Shown: positions 52,575 to 64,000, numbered from the stretch's first letter. The stretch is 64,000 nt of DNA from Notospermus geniculatus (GCA_002633025.1 NMRB01000698.1:194261-258260); one strand, 5' to 3'. Numbers and translations are program-made. Notes: a model not told the origin generated them from the letters alone.

Positions 52575-54062
52575 AGTTGATCTTCAACAAGGTGTCGCAC
52601 TCATATTCTAGGTATTTCTCGTTGAAAATTCACCACCTTTTCTAAAAATCACAGCACTATTACCTAACAACAGGATATCATAATATTGACCCGTATCCAA
52701 TCAGACTGCTCGGTTGAATCACGTGATCACATCCATTTGCATATGACCTCACTCGGACGGGAACACCATGACCTTCGCCCTTACCCCAGGGGCAAACCGA
52801 CCAACGAAACACCTACAAAAAGTCACTGTTTCTTTATGTTTCTTTATTGTTGTAAAATCCTTGCGGTTGACTTCTCATACGTTTGCATGACTGGCTTCAT
52901 TTTACCACCGATCAGAGAGTTTTGAAACGAGTCATACCACCGCGAGAAAGCATGACAGTCAACCATCACGACAGCTCAAATTATCTTTATGGATCGATGC
53001 GAAATGACTGCTATTACCGCCGGAGCTGATCTAGTATTGGCTGATAGACCGAAAGGTATCATTTTAAGCTCATTAGGCCTAGATGCAACGGTCTTTCCTT
53101 ACAATGCAAGAGCGTCGCGTTGTCGCAAATTACACTTAATGATGTTATGAGCTCTTATGGATTGACTTCAAAGTGGGCTGCTGGCGATGTATCCGCGGCG
53201 TTGTATGGAAGCCGGAGAAAGCGTGGAAATTACACTTGTAAATGGCCTGACAGGTACCGCGGATTTCTTGGGGGTAGGAGACAGGGTGGTTGACGTATTG
53301 CCGTATCAGTGCGCGTCGCTGCATTAAGATGAGGAACTTTAAATGGGGGTAAAAGAGGGGTAATTATCCTTGTGCGACTGGGAGAGGGCATGCCCGCGTG
53401 ATTGGAAGGAAATCAGCTTTAGATGGTACGCTTCTGGGTATCACGCGAATGAAGCGAATGAATACCTTTCTTTAATTATGCAAATCAATCAAAAATAAGA
53501 TGAAAGGTGTTTTTTAATGTTTTCAAGTGCAGAACACATAAGGCTCAGTCAGTTTTATCATGTGGACGGTTTTAAAGAAAAGCCGCAAAACTCACATGTC
53601 TGGAATCCCGAAATTTCTTTACATTTTTATGCTATTGCTTCTGCCCTTAAAAATTATTTGTCTGCAGTGAAAAGAAATTCCAGGAGAAGTTTAGGAAAAT
53701 AAAATCTTGACAGAAACGTAAACTCCAGCGTCGAGTGCGAAATCATGGAAACAAATCAGAGCGCTTGTTGCTCAGTAACGATTATTCTGATTGGCTGGGG
53801 GAAAGGTCAGGGTTAGGGATAGCATTGTATCATGAATGGAGAATACGTTGCCACGATTTCGCATCCGACAGCCCTGCTAAAGCCAATGCACGGTAGTGCA
53901 AAGTCTTGGCCGTCAAAATTTCACTGCCACGGTCAATTTTGTCCATACGAATGCATGCGTAAAAACGCTTGAAGTGCCGTAGATCCGCCACACGGGGTCT
54001 TCGAAAGCTCTCAATATTAAGCGCTTGCCAATGAATAGGCTACCTGTGTAATAGCGTTTCTG
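52575..54062. other. Unassigned, no gene or element seen
   Basis: Short frames at 52686-52925 and 53517-53702 on + have no recognisable domain. ACAAATCAGAGCGC...CTGATTGGCTGGG (53752-53800) is a small imperfect inverted pair. Confidence 0.4.
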
Positions 54063-54336
54063 TAGCCCTGGTTACACTACACAAAAATCCGCGTCTCACC
54101 CGGGCTTTTTCTGTTTACACCTGTTAAAAGCGCGGGTCTACTAGACCCGGGGATGAAAAACCCGGGGCTAATAAGCTCTCCGACCTGTAAGGGTTTTGGG
54201 AGGGCTTAATTTAGATCATCGTCACAAGATTTTAGTAGTGTCGACGCGCATCGCGTCTCAGGGAGGATTTTTCAGAGCCGGGCTTGACACGGGTCTCAAA
54301 TAGCCCGGGGATTTCTATGTAGTGTAAACAGGGCTA
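54063..54336. mobile_element. MITE-like element EE
   Basis: TIRs of about 28 bases: TAGCCCTGGTTACACTACAC and the inverse of TAGTGTAAACAGGGCTA, continuing AAAAATCC. The interior is GC-rich (GCGGGTCTACTAGACCCGGG; AGCCGGGCTTGACACGGGTC) with nested short palindromes. TA flanks fit a TA TSD. Confidence 0.85.
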
Positions 54337-55334
54337 GTAAGACTTCAAGGTTTGGTTAATGGTTTTACGACATCGCCCTAGTGGAAGGGTTAAAGTCCAA
54401 ACTCTGTGCTCATCTGACAGAAATTTCTCACCAGAAAAGGGTGGTCCACGAGAAAGTTGAATTTCCGGCAACAGCTACAAACTAATTTCAAAGAAATGAC
54501 ATATTGTGATATTTTCCCACAGAAAGCGATGAGCAGCGCTTGTAACTTAAGGATCCGGACGATTAAGAGTATAATAGAAAATAAAATGATAATCGGGACT
54601 TAACTACCACGTGTACAAGTGGATGATAACAATTTCTGCTCATCCCGTGGGGATTACAGGGAGAATACGCTGCCTATACTAAGCTGTATTATCCTCTGGA
54701 TGCTGGAGAACTGCTATTGTCATCTTCGGCTTATGTTGCGGAACAATCGGGGAAAATATTGAAGCGTCTTCATCGTGAGATGCTAAATTTCCTTCACTTG
54801 TTCAATCAAGTGCTTTTCAGTAAAATCAACTTAAGATCCACACTTGCGCGGCGGTGGTGTTGCGTGAAATTGGCACTGATTTAAGGAATGAATAGCGCTA
54901 ATGAGCATGCTCATAGGTGCCAATTACCGTGATTTTGCGACTGACGAATTGCGCTGCTATCTTTCCGTGTGCTTTGTGGTGGTCCTGGCCGTGATGACGT
55001 GCTATTTTCTCGAGGAATCATAGGTTCGGCGGAGGAAAATAAATATTGAATCTGTACTTAAGCGGCAAACAGGCCGATGAGAAAATTGGATCAAATACCT
55101 ATCATAGAAGTCTACGATACATAACATTGGTAATAGATGCTGGTCAAAATAGGGGATGCTGATGATAAAGATGAATATTACATGTAGTTCGTTTATCTAA
55201 TGATCAGCAGACGTAGCATACCATTTAATACGACATGATTTTCACAACACAAAATTCTTCACCCAAGACGCAACAAAAAGAAAACAACAGAAAAGTCGCC
55301 ATGTTTTCAATTACTGTACAGTCTTTGACAAAAG
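54337..55334. other. Unassigned, no gene or element seen
   Basis: Mixed sequence without recognised exon, RNA gene or TIR pair. Confidence 0.4.
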
Positions 55335-55482
55335 TTTATCTCCACCTGATACCTTGAATATTTTAAATACTACTGGGCCAATTTTAACACGGTTTGTTCC
55401 ACATGAATGTATATCTTGTTTGTCATATTTCTGCATCAAAATGTTGGATATTTCGGAATATTGTAATTATGTAATAGCTCAT
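55335..55482. repeat. Dispersed repeat W, copy 2
   Basis: Diverged counterpart of 27355-27498, same order and orientation: CCACCTGATACCTTGAATAT, GCCAATTTTAACACGGTTTG and TAATTATGTAATAGCTCATC. Its boundaries are not defined. Confidence 0.62.
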
Positions 55483-55928
55483 CAGAAAAAAAAACACTGA
55501 GATCAATTTTTCATTATGTAATTTTTTTGTGATTTTTGTTGCAGATTTTATAGAGCAGAACTTTGTAAGGATTTGGGGCTTTGTTTCATCAAAATATGTT
55601 GAATGGTCGCCGAGATATTTGAGATTATCAAAATTTTGATAATTTGAGATTTTGTGCATTTCAGGAAATTTTGATGCCATTAGATAAAGCTGACCTCAGA
55701 ATATGGGTTTACAAAATTTTGGGACTTTTTGCGTTATTTGGGCAGAAATATTGCATATTTTTCAAAATATCATAATGTTGATATTTTGAAAATCATGCCT
55801 ATCTTCTAACCAGATTACGCTAAAAGTTCCAAAACTTCATACGTCTGCATTTTTAGGTGAGCACTGTCTACTCAATAATAGGACAAGTTTTCAACGCGGA
55901 CACAAAAAATCTGAACTTATTTAGGAGA
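55483..55928. other. Unassigned, AT-rich
   Basis: Very AT-rich, with repeated AAAATTTTG/ATATTTTGA motifs. No gene or TIR was recognised. Confidence 0.4.
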
Positions 55929-56246
55929 CAGTCTAGGAAAATCCGTCGGATCATGTCGCATTGCGGAAAGTGTTAATGGCCTTGGTGAACCCGCACATTT
56001 CAACAGCTGAAATGTACTTCGAAAGGCTTCCCCTACATAGAAGTATACGGTATACGAAAACGCCTGTTAACAAAGGCTTCCCTAGGATTCACGACCGTGA
56101 AGCCATTGTTAACCGGTGTTTTCGTATACCGTATACTTCTATGTAAGGGAAGCCTAAAACAGGTAAACAGTAGCAGATCAATGTACAGGCAATCTGACAG
56201 CCCTTGTTGATCATTCAGCGACATCCGACGGGTTTACCTAGACCGC
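55929..56246. mobile_element. Mutator-like element F, copy 2, carrying nested E
   Basis: Ends GACAGTCTAGGAAAATCCGT and the inverse of CGACGGGTTTACCTAGACCGCC. It is in reverse orientation to F copy 1 and colinear with it (AAAGTGTTAATGGCC.TGGTG; TAAACAGTAGCAGATCAATG). Family E copy 2 interrupts it. The G insertion of copy 1 is absent. Confidence 0.87.
56025..56154. mobile_element. MITE family E, copy 2, nested in F copy 2
   Basis: A 130-bp near-perfect hairpin with ends GGCTTCCCCTACATAGAAGT and inverse, and arms with GTATACGGTATACGAAAACG. F copy 1 runs uninterrupted through the same point (near 25577). Confidence 0.92.
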
Positions 56247-56638
56247 CTCATATTTTTGTCGAACAGTCAAATGCCTATTCGACATGCATTATATTTCATT
56301 ATTAGCTAACCTTTGTCCTATAAAAAAAATCCCATCAATAGTAACTACGGCCATCAATCAATCATTTTTTTCCTGTCGACCCATATCTTCAATTACGCAC
56401 GGGACTTACTGTACATTTAGCGACTTGATTGACAGCTCATTTTCAATTTGTGATATCATTAAAAAACTTCCATATCTGGATCAATCTCGGGTAATTACGC
56501 ATGAATTTGTGAATGACATGTTATTTATGGGAAATAAATCACAAACATACCAAACGTTATCTATTCCAAACCCTTTGATTATTATGGAGCCGGCTAAATT
56601 TTCAATTCAATTCTGCTCAATTTTTGTATGTGCTAATA
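56247..56638. other. Unassigned; 165-codon frame runs through here
   Basis: The longest frame in the window (56284-56781, +) starts here and ends inside element T. It has no recognisable domain and no splice context, so I treat it as chance. Confidence 0.4.
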
Positions 56639-57196
56639 CACCGGTGGACAGAAATATTAGGACGCTTTCAAAATTCTCAGTCATTTTCCTCTTTTGCTTT
56701 CCTTTTGTCTCTAACAACTATTTATTTTTCTTATTAATCAGAACATTTTTACCTTGGCAAGTGGGTTATATAATCCCATGAGATTGTCCAGGCTAAAGGT
56801 TATTGACATGGGGTTGCTGATAGATGAATAACAAAGACAATCACGATGCGCTACATCCATACTTCTCCCCTCCAATAGCTTTAGCCTTTGAATTAGAGAG
56901 GCTTGGATGTCACCCCTCATAATTATCTTTGTTGCCCATGGATCAGCAACCCATTGTCTATAAGCTTTTGTATGGACAATAAGAGGGGGTTATATAACCC
57001 ACTTGCCAAGGTAAAAATGTTCTGATCAATAAGAAAAATAATTATTTTATTTTATTTTATTTTATTTTATTTTATTTTATTTTATTTTATTTTTTTATTT
57101 TATTTTATTTATTAGTGTGGTTAGAGACAAAAGAAAGGCATAAGAGGAAAATGACTTAGAATTTTGAAAATGTCCTAATGTTTCTGTCCGCCAGTG
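56639..57196. mobile_element. Tc1/mariner-like element T, copy 2
   Basis: TA on both sides. The ends are CACCGGTGGACAGAAATATT and ATGTTTCTGTCCGCCAGTG. The arms TCAGTCATTTTCCTCTTTTG and TTGTCTCTAACAACTATTTA are inverted at the other end. A (TTTTA)n microsatellite has expanded in the right arm. It is the uninterrupted reference for T copy 1, and no transposase frame is present. Confidence 0.9.
57041..57114. repeat. (TTTTA)n microsatellite
   Basis: About 14 TTTTA units with one longer T run, inside the right arm of T copy 2. It accounts for the length difference between its arms. Confidence 0.95.
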
Positions 57197-58035
57197 TACT
57201 TGTTCCATTTTCTGCAGCATTAGGCGATCAGCTTTGCTCATTTTGGATGAGACGCTGAATCGATTACATGTTAATTTTGCTGTGACGTCATTGGCATTAT
57301 GTATCTGAGAAATAAGAAGACCGAATCATTCTGAATTCATTTGCATGGCGTCATAGTTACTCTTACGGCTATGACGATGTTGCATTGAGGGTCAGATGAA
57401 GGAAGGCATCGCATCGCCACAGTGAAGTGAACGTTCCTCGGAAGCACCATGTCTATTTCAACCAAGGGGTTTGTGGATGTTGCGTACATGTGCGCTTGTC
57501 TGTGGCTATAATTTATGCTACCGCGGAATCTCGAGAGGTTTCATAAAATCTGGAAATGATAAGGGAAAATTCAAATCCTCAGCGGCTGTATCAATCATGA
57601 CATGACGTCATATGACGTCACAGGGACGTCAGAGAGAATTTTAAATGTGCTTATTTTGGTTTTTGATACCACATTCCTATCTGTTGGGACTATACATGTA
57701 TTTATAGGGGCTAAAACCAATACGAAAAAAGTTACATTGATGGTTGACAGGGTCGGCCATATTTGTTTCATGCAAATTAACCTCCTTCGGGGGTAATGTA
57801 ATGTAACTCTGCTATGAAAGAGAATATATACAATAAAAGCACAAGCATTAGTGGCCCTTAGGATAGACATAAATAATAGAACTGCAGGCGGGGGTCGGAC
57901 GTGAAGGGATTTTTATGTGATGTTTGGAAGGGTATGCTAAACCATTTAAAGCAAAAAGAAATTCTGTTGCAATAGGAGCAGTCAGCCGCGCATATTGCCA
58001 AAAGATGGCAGCAAAGTTCTAGCGGACCAATACAC
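57197..58035. other. Unassigned apart from the CRE cluster
   Basis: Opposed short frames at 57595-57870 lack recognisable domains. No TIR was seen. Confidence 0.4.
57603..57632. promoter_or_regulatory. Cluster of CRE (TGACGTCA) sites
   Basis: Two exact palindromic CREs, TGACGTCA at 57603-57610 and 57613-57620, lie 10 bases apart, followed by GGGACGTCA. They would bind CREB/ATF bZIP factors. No adjacent exon is recognised, so the target is unknown. Confidence 0.4.
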
Positions 58036-58126
58036 ACTCCGTGTGGAGCTAACTTTTCTCCGCGGAAATAACTTTATTCCATGGAGAAAAGTTTACTCCA
58101 CGCGGAGAAAAGTTCCATGGAGAAAA
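58036..58126. repeat. Alternating inverted GGAGAAAAGTT repeat
   Basis: AACTTTTCTCC, CCATGGAGAAAAGTTTACTCC and CGCGGAGAAAAGTTCCATGG alternate in direct and inverted orientation over about 90 bases, giving several mutually exclusive hairpins. Confidence 0.8.
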
Positions 58127-59014
58127 TTATGAAAAAAATAAAAATATAAAATGAGAAATAAATGTCCCTTATGGGCCACAGTAGGTTCCCCCTTATTTTA
58201 GATAAATATCCTGGGCTATAGAGGCAGCCTTCAGGGAATGACAGCCGCAGTTCACGGACAAACAGTTCAACGGATGCAAAAAATTAATTGCGAATAATTT
58301 ATGACTTGGATGACAGACTTCGAACTGTTATGCGACATTTGTATCGATTTGCCATAAAAAAGTCTGGAATCAAAGTATGTTTCCTCGACTTCAATTTCCA
58401 CGACTGCAAAAGCGACGCACCATGCCGACCTTTGAGCTACCTAAGTCTCTGTGAACTGACATAAAAGACCTGTATACACCCGTGGCGACGTTATCACACA
58501 AAGTTCATTTCCCTTTGAGGTCAGTATATCTTCAAAGTTGATCTAGGCGTATCCCTTATTCTATCCAAGACATCAATTCGACACCTCACCTCTTAGAGCC
58601 AAATTGTTTTGGTGTTCAGCTATGATGTGTTAAATGTAGAGACGTTCTCTCGCGTTTAAAAATACCCTGAAAACACCTACGGGTCTAGTTTCATGTTCAC
58701 ACAAAGTCGACCAATTCTTTTTTTCCCCACCTATGGAATTTCAAGAAACGTGAGACTGTTGCAGTACAAAGAAGAGAGGATGCGGCGATGAGCAATATCA
58801 GAGTTTAGACGTATCTCGAATAACAGAAACGTAAAAAATAGGTTCTAAATACAGTCGAAGAAAATGCAGTGCCATGATGTTTATGCAAATGCAGAGGGCC
58901 TCAGTGGCTATTTAAAACCCTGGCGGTCAAAATATATAAAGGCCCCGAAGGGGAATCTTGCACCTTGGAATCTGATTTCGCTACCCACACACTGAGAAAG
59001 TACCCTATGTGAGA
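58127..59014. other. Unassigned, no gene or element seen
   Basis: Mixed sequence; nothing was recognised on either strand. Confidence 0.4.
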
Positions 59015-59209
59015 CAATGGGTCATAAGAATAAAGACAAGTAAATGCTTTTACTTCAGATTTGTACAGCATTGCCTAGTGCATTTGTATTGCAAAATTCA
59101 AGACTAGTAAATGCTTTTACTTCAGATTTGTACAGCATTGCCTAGTGCATTTGTATTGCAAAATTCAAGTAAAAGCATTTACTAGTCTTTATTGATATGA
59201 CCCATTGGC
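59015..59209. mobile_element. MITE subfamily H' with duplicated left arm
   Basis: Ends CAATGGGTCATAAGAATAAA and TTTATTGATATGACCCATTG. The left arm and centre segment TAAATGCTTTTACTTCAGAT to GTATTGCAAAATTCAAG occurs twice in tandem (about 59059-59101 and 59107-59167), so the element is about 60 bases longer than a simple palindrome. Confidence 0.86.
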
Positions 59210-59732
59210 AACGTCGGACATTTTCAGGGGACCAGGAGTAATTTTTGTCGGGTAATAGCCAAAACTTAGAGAGCTGATTTTTGGTACCATTCGGCAGTTT
59301 AAGAAATATTGAAATATTTAAGACATATTGGAGTTAACGCTAACATATTTCTCACATTTGCAGTGTAAAAAATAACGAAAGCGTTATATGTAGTTTTACC
59401 GTCAGCGGGATGATATCGAAAACTCACTTTCAGTTAACCCCAACCAGGTCCAATTGTACTTCGATTTAAGACATAATCATTATTTCTGACATATTGGAGT
59501 CTGGCTCGGTGCACCCAGTAATGATGTGGCTATCTCAAAGTAGAGACACCCACGAACAGCAAGGGGTCAATACATGGTTACCCAACGACCAAACAATAGA
59601 TAATACAGAGCGGAACCCACTTTTTAATTTCGGACGCCTGTGCTACAGGAGGACACCTCTCTATTAAGGACACCAAGATCCAGCCGTGAATTTTCATTTC
59701 AATCCAGTCAGGCCTAAAACAGGACATCGCTC
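59210..59732. other. Unassigned, no gene or element seen
   Basis: Mixed sequence; nothing was recognised. Confidence 0.4.
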
Positions 59733-60091
59733 TTAAAGGGAGACTACACTCATTGTAAACTTTTGAATTTTTATCAATCCATGTAGACTATTGCCATGAG
59801 TTGTGATGTCACTAAAATAGTCAATAGGCTGACGACCTTCGTAGTGAATGAGCTAATACTGTGACTGCCTAGGCCTATTGGATGTACATGTACCTTCATA
59901 AATATGCATTGAGCACTCATGACATCATGAGTGCTGTGCAATGGTCCCCTTGGGATCCAATTAAAATAATTAAAATGGTGAGTTTGCGGATTAAAAAAAA
60001 TATGACATGTTGCAGATATCAATGAATTTGAATGTATTAACGATATTTCAAAAATTCAAAATTTTACACAGTGAGTGCAGTCTCCCTTTAG
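59733..60091. mobile_element. TTAA-class MITE family S, copy 2
   Basis: TTAA on the left and TTAG on the right. The TIRs are AGGGAGACTACACTCATTGT and the inverse of CAGTGAGTGCAGTCTCCCT. It is colinear with copy 1 at 40877 (AATCCATG.AGACTATTGCC; AAATATGCATTGA). Confidence 0.9.
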
Positions 60092-60771
60092 GTTAGGTTA
60101 TGAAAAATTTGTCAGGCCCAAGGGTGCCGTAATAGAGAGGTTTCGCTGTATATCGAAACGTTAACCAGTGCCATCGATTCATAGCACAACAATACAAAAC
60201 CCGGAATACATATGATTTTTTACGAAATATAGTTCGATGGCATTTATATGTATTTCATCGACGCGGATCAATAGGAAATCTATCGATACGTGGCGTTGTC
60301 AACATTGGGGTAAGGGAAGTGTAAGGTAGCACAAAGGATTCAAAGATCTCATCTCCGATGACCGGTGTTGCATTTGAATACTAATCCTTTGTTAGATTCG
60401 ACACGATTTTCATTGTATTGTTGTTGATCTCTAGATTTTTTTTTCGGGTGCTGAAATTTGCCCGATAGGTGGTAGCACTTTCCTAGCGGTATCTCTTGGT
60501 TGAGTCAAGGAAGCGATTAGTTCTGTGTACATGCGTATGTGTACGCAATCCACAATCATGACCTCTCAGGTTGCTGACCGTAAAGTGACAGCACGTTCAC
60601 GTTATCCAGCAGCCACTGGCAACTAGCAACAGCAGAGTACTCATATCAGTGTGGCCTACCCATCGCCAGTATAGTCTTCCGCCACGCAAACAAAGGTTTT
60701 CCAGAAGTAGCATTTCATTTCGCAACAACTTAATCTTTCGTAGCCCGTGTGGTGGGCTACGATTGTGGATT
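60092..60771. other. Unassigned, no gene or element seen
   Basis: Contains a small hairpin GTAGCCCGTGTGGTGGGCTAC (60739-60759). No exon or TIR element was recognised. Confidence 0.4.
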
Positions 60772-61252
60772 CCACTTCGTAGCTACGAAGTGGAAACGAA
60801 AGATAAAGTTTAAAGGAGCTGGACGTCCAAGTTGTAAACACTCACTCACTGGTTCTCTATCCACGCGACGCCTGCCGTGCTGCCACCTATTGTCGGTGAT
60901 ATGTACTGAATATCGTGAGTAAGTTGCATTGGACCGGGCACCAGTCTAACGATCACGGGGCGCTACTGGTGCTGCTACACTGTACCTTCACGAAGGAATA
61001 AACCTAGTTTGCCGACCACTGTTTGTAAACAAACTGATTTGTTTACAACTTGGACGTCGAACTCCTTTAATATAGACCATAACACTATTAGTCTTACCAT
61101 AAAGAGATGGTCTTACGTCATACGCTAAAAGACGTTCTTGCAGCAGGCGATATCTGTGGTACCAACCATCTCCTGAAATACATTACGTCATGGAAATGAA
61201 GTCCAATTTCGTATTTTGTACTTCGTGTTCCGTCAGGTTTGCGAAACCTCAC
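60772..61252. mobile_element. MITE family B, copy 3, 5'-truncated, carrying nested D
   Basis: Starts at the central hairpin CCACTTCGTAGCTACGAAGTGG; the left arm is absent. After AGATAAAGTTTAA it is split by element D, then resumes TATAGACC and continues to TTTGCGAAACCTCAC with TA beyond. It is colinear with the right halves of B copies 1, 2 and 4. Confidence 0.88.
60810..61070. mobile_element. TTAA-class MITE D, nested in B copy 3
   Basis: TTAA lies at 60810-60813 and 61067-61070, directly outside TIRs AGGAGCTGGACGTCCAAGTT and AACTTGGACGTCGAACTCCT (continuing GTAAAC). The interior is GC-richer. Uninterrupted B copies have a single TTAA in this region. Confidence 0.9.
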
Positions 61253-62030
61253 TACCTACTTTATTTAGGCATATCCGAAGAACAGTCACCTAACTGAGAG
61301 GTTCCCATTTAAGTCCTCCGCATGCCCTGTGAATAAGATCTCTGAGGGACCTTATTCACAAAGTCCTCGTAATTTTAAGGGCACGTAAATCCTTTGTCAG
61401 GCTGACAGTGACCAATAGGTTGTCCGCAAATGGACAATAGTTTACGCACTCCCGTTAGTTACGAGAGCTTTGAGTGAGGCCCAGGGTCTTTATAAGAAAC
61501 TGGTACATGTAACTTAGCCAAACTGATAGGCCAGAAACCTCCAAGCTGGATCTACACTACCATGTTTGTCTTTTCACAACTTTTCTCATAAAGAAGGTAT
61601 ATTTTAGACGCCTTGCAGTAGCACCATGTGGTTTTCAGCTTCACAAATGTTCATACTGAACAAAATGTGAAATCTGAGACCATCTTTTTCTTGTGGACAC
61701 ATTGTTTGTGTCGTGAGAGCGAACTGACCAGGAGAGATGGGCGTGGTTGCAGTGTTGTCCGCTTTTCGCTCCGCAGGAGAGCTTTACAACACGGGTTAGC
61801 GCGGCCTTTGTTTGATCTAGGCTTCTGCGTGAACATATTAAATTCACATGTTTCCTATTTTAGGAAAAAAACGCTGGAACAGATGTGAGGCTGTGAGAAA
61901 AGTTAGTTCAAACGGAAATCGCGAGCCCTTGTTGTTGCAGTTGCTGCCGATAAATGTTCGACATTTCATTCCGCAGAAACCTCGCATTTGCTCAGTATCG
62001 TACGTCTACATGTATCTCTGAACATCATTA
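61253..62030. other. Unassigned; small hairpin
   Basis: TGTGAATAAGA and CTTATTCACA pair across a short loop at 61330-61361. Short frames at 61628-61888 lack recognisable domains. Confidence 0.4.
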
Positions 62031-62395
62031 GTGAGGTTCCGCAAATCTGACGAAACACGAGGTACGAAATACGAAATTGGACTTCATTTCCATGACGTAA
62101 TGTATTTCAGGAGATGATTGTACCACAAATTTCGCCTGCTGTAAGAGCGTCTTTCAACCTAACCGTTAGACCGATAGAGTTGTGGTGTATATTAAACTTG
62201 GAAATTTATCTTTCGTTTCCACTTCGTAGATACGAAGTGGAAATTAAAAAATCAAGATGCACCAACTTACATGATATGCTAAAAGACGCACTGGCAGCAG
62301 GGACATTTGTGTTACCAACCATCTCCTGAAATGCATTAGGTCAGTTGAATTTCGTATTTCGTACTTCGTGTTTCTTCAGATTTGCGAAACATCAC
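62031..62395. mobile_element. MITE family B, copy 4
   Basis: A 365-bp element bounded by TA with ends GTGAGGTTCCGCAAATCTGA and TTCAGATTTGCGAAACATCAC and the central hairpin CACTTCGTAGATACGAAGTG. It is uninterrupted and carries a few small deletions. Confidence 0.92.
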
Positions 62396-64000
62396 TAACA
62401 TCATCATAGGCCCCATCATTGTCAGTTGAACGTAGTATTTTAGAAGTTATATCATGGGGTTTTATGAATGTTGAAAAAGGGCAATTTAGTGACCGGCCGA
62501 TATCATCCTCCAAGTTATTGGGAACTGGACTTGAAGACCCACATACAGTATACACGCTCTGGGAATGCAATACAAGAAACCACACAAGTGCATCAGATAT
62601 AACGAAAAGCAAGCCACCCTTCCTGCTGCCGAATCACATGCAACATGATGACAGTTTCTCATCTTCCGCCTATTCGTCGCACTTGATTTGTTCACAATGC
62701 AAGCTTTGCGGTTAGCAGACAACGAGGAGCCGGCAACTTGTCGGAGGCACTCTGACCGAAGAAGACACCGCGGCTCTCCCGACACCTCCGATTCCAATAT
62801 GCTTTGTCAATCCCAGTGTTGGGCACTGCGGCTAGCCCATTGAATCGACACCGTGAATACCGTCACCCCAGGAACCCGGGCAATCCTTTTCTTAACCGCA
62901 GCGAGTCCGTCTCCTCGATTCGCAGATTTCTTAAAAGGCTTGTTTGTGTGCGGAGACAAACACGAAGCAGAAGACACCGACCTTACCCCAGGGGGATTTA
63001 AGACATGCAGGCGGTGTGTAGAGATGTACACCTAGTATACCTGGGACGAGGTTGCCCCATGGGGAGCAACAAGAAGTAAAAACGAGCAACAAAGAATTGG
63101 TGATAATTATGCCCGACGTGGCGAAAAAGAAAATTTTTGTATTCAGCCCTGCGTCAAGAGGTTTGGAAAGTCAAGTGGATATAGATGATGTAGACTATAA
63201 TTGATAACGAGCTGGCTCTGGGCTGGAACTCGGTGTGCAGTCGTTGGAGACCAGAGTTTGGCGACACGGTTCGAATGGGCTCACCGCGGGCCCCGGTTTG
63301 GGGCGTGTTTAAGTGGTGACAATGATCTTAAAGTATTTGTGAAGATATGTACACTCTGTCCCACGTCTACAAGAACTGGAAACACGTACTACAACCTGTG
63401 TATTACACGCAGTAGTTTACGCCATCAGAGGTTGGAAATATTTTCACAAAGGTGTAAAATTCTATCACGTTTGATACGCATATGAAGAGGATATGAATCG
63501 TAAATGGTTTGATTGGAAGAAATTGTCTGAAGAATGTTTGCACCTTGTGTTTTGTGTTGTTAAGTGGGGTCCACTTTACCTGGTAGTTTGCGACGAAATA
63601 CTCAAATAGCGAATTGTACTTATTGATGTAAACCACGGGTATACATGACGGGGTTTCATTTAACTGTATCATTGCGAATGCACCAATGAATTTTCAATCG
63701 ACCTCTTGAACTTTTCGAAATATTGAAAGAGTATGAACGTTGCTTGGCACCCTGCCATCTTGAATTTTGCAAAACTGCGAAGGATGTCAGCGTCATCCAC
63801 TAGTAATCAGGCAACGTCAGGGGTCCCTTCGTCGCCGTGTGCGGTAGACGATGGCAGCTAGTGCAGCCGTCTGGTATTCTCACGGTGGCTTGCGTGGTTA
63901 AGTCCGGACTCTTAGGCGCACATTGACGGCAAATCTCAATCCGTCAGGCGTGTCTTAGGGGCTTGCAGGTCGACATTTCGTCTTGAAACGACTCGACGGA
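62396..64000. other. Unassigned, no confident gene
   Basis: GC-richer than most of the window around 62700-63000, with overlapping open frames on both strands (98, 103 and 65-74 codons). None shows a family motif or splice context that I can support. No repeat family of this window is present. Confidence 0.35.

Noticed and set aside
56284-56781. 165-codon open frame on +, the longest in the window
   Set aside because: It ends inside the terminal repeat of element T, has no recognisable domain, and has no splice or promoter context.

Overview
This is a eukaryotic, AT-rich draft-assembly window with two isolated N bases (24490, 47640) and one N gap (33313-33423). It has no operons and no prokaryotic gene spacing. 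The only coding sequence I recognise is one exon: the 3' terminal exon of a Distal-less/Dlx homeobox gene on the + strand at 28901-29281, with a polypyrimidine tract and AG acceptor before it and a candidate poly(A) signal after it. The split homeobox, the tRNA-derived SINEs with a CORE-like body, the abundance of the TACATGTA octamer and the very dense palindromic DNA transposons suggest a marine invertebrate, probably a deuterostome (hemichordate, echinoderm or cephalochordate). The species cannot be fixed from the sequence alone, and that placement is inference.

Most of what can be annotated is short non-autonomous DNA transposons (MITE-like palindromes of about 100-600 bp with long terminal inverted repeats, TIRs). 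I label families A to Z and AA to OO for this window only. They fall into classes by terminal bases and target-site duplication (TSD). Families A, B, P and O have a TA TSD and G(G/T)GA(G/C)-type ends. Families S, X, Z, D and D' have a TTAA TSD and AGG/AGA/AGC ends. G, V and FF have a TAA or TTA TSD, and J, U, K, M and BB have GGGCC-type ends. T has a TA TSD and CACTGGTGGACAG ends (Tc1/mariner-like). F has 30-bp TIRs and an 11-bp candidate TSD (Mutator-like). No transposase gene was recognised, so all of them must be mobilised from elsewhere.

Layout: 1-930 holds three copies of a palindrome (II) and element JJ. 1.9-9.9 kb holds families A, E, I, J, Y, X and H plus tandem repeats. 10.8-16.9 kb holds K, Y, O, N, P, L and A. 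18.5-28.4 kb holds H, B with nested C, the first SINE, BB, A, F with nested G, T, X and R. 28.4-31.2 kb is an element-free stretch around the Dlx exon. 31.2-37.6 kb holds M with nested D', AA, the gap, a cluster of three Q elements and tandem E-like units. 37.9-50.7 kb holds NN, BB with nested CC, Z, S, Y, T with nested U and V, A, OO, MM, R nested in R, the second SINE, E and B. 52.3-64 kb holds a split perfect palindrome, EE, F with nested E, T, a CRE-like cluster, H', S and B with nested D.

The most informative feature is the nesting. About ten elements sit inside other elements, and for most of them an uninterrupted relative of the host lies elsewhere in the same window, so insertion points and TSDs can be read directly. 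The most unusual single object is a 114-bp perfect palindrome at 52298-52574, split by a 160-bp MITE. Each arm carries a CTGATGA...stem...GAAA hammerhead-like core. The remaining long stretches contain no exon or element I can support.
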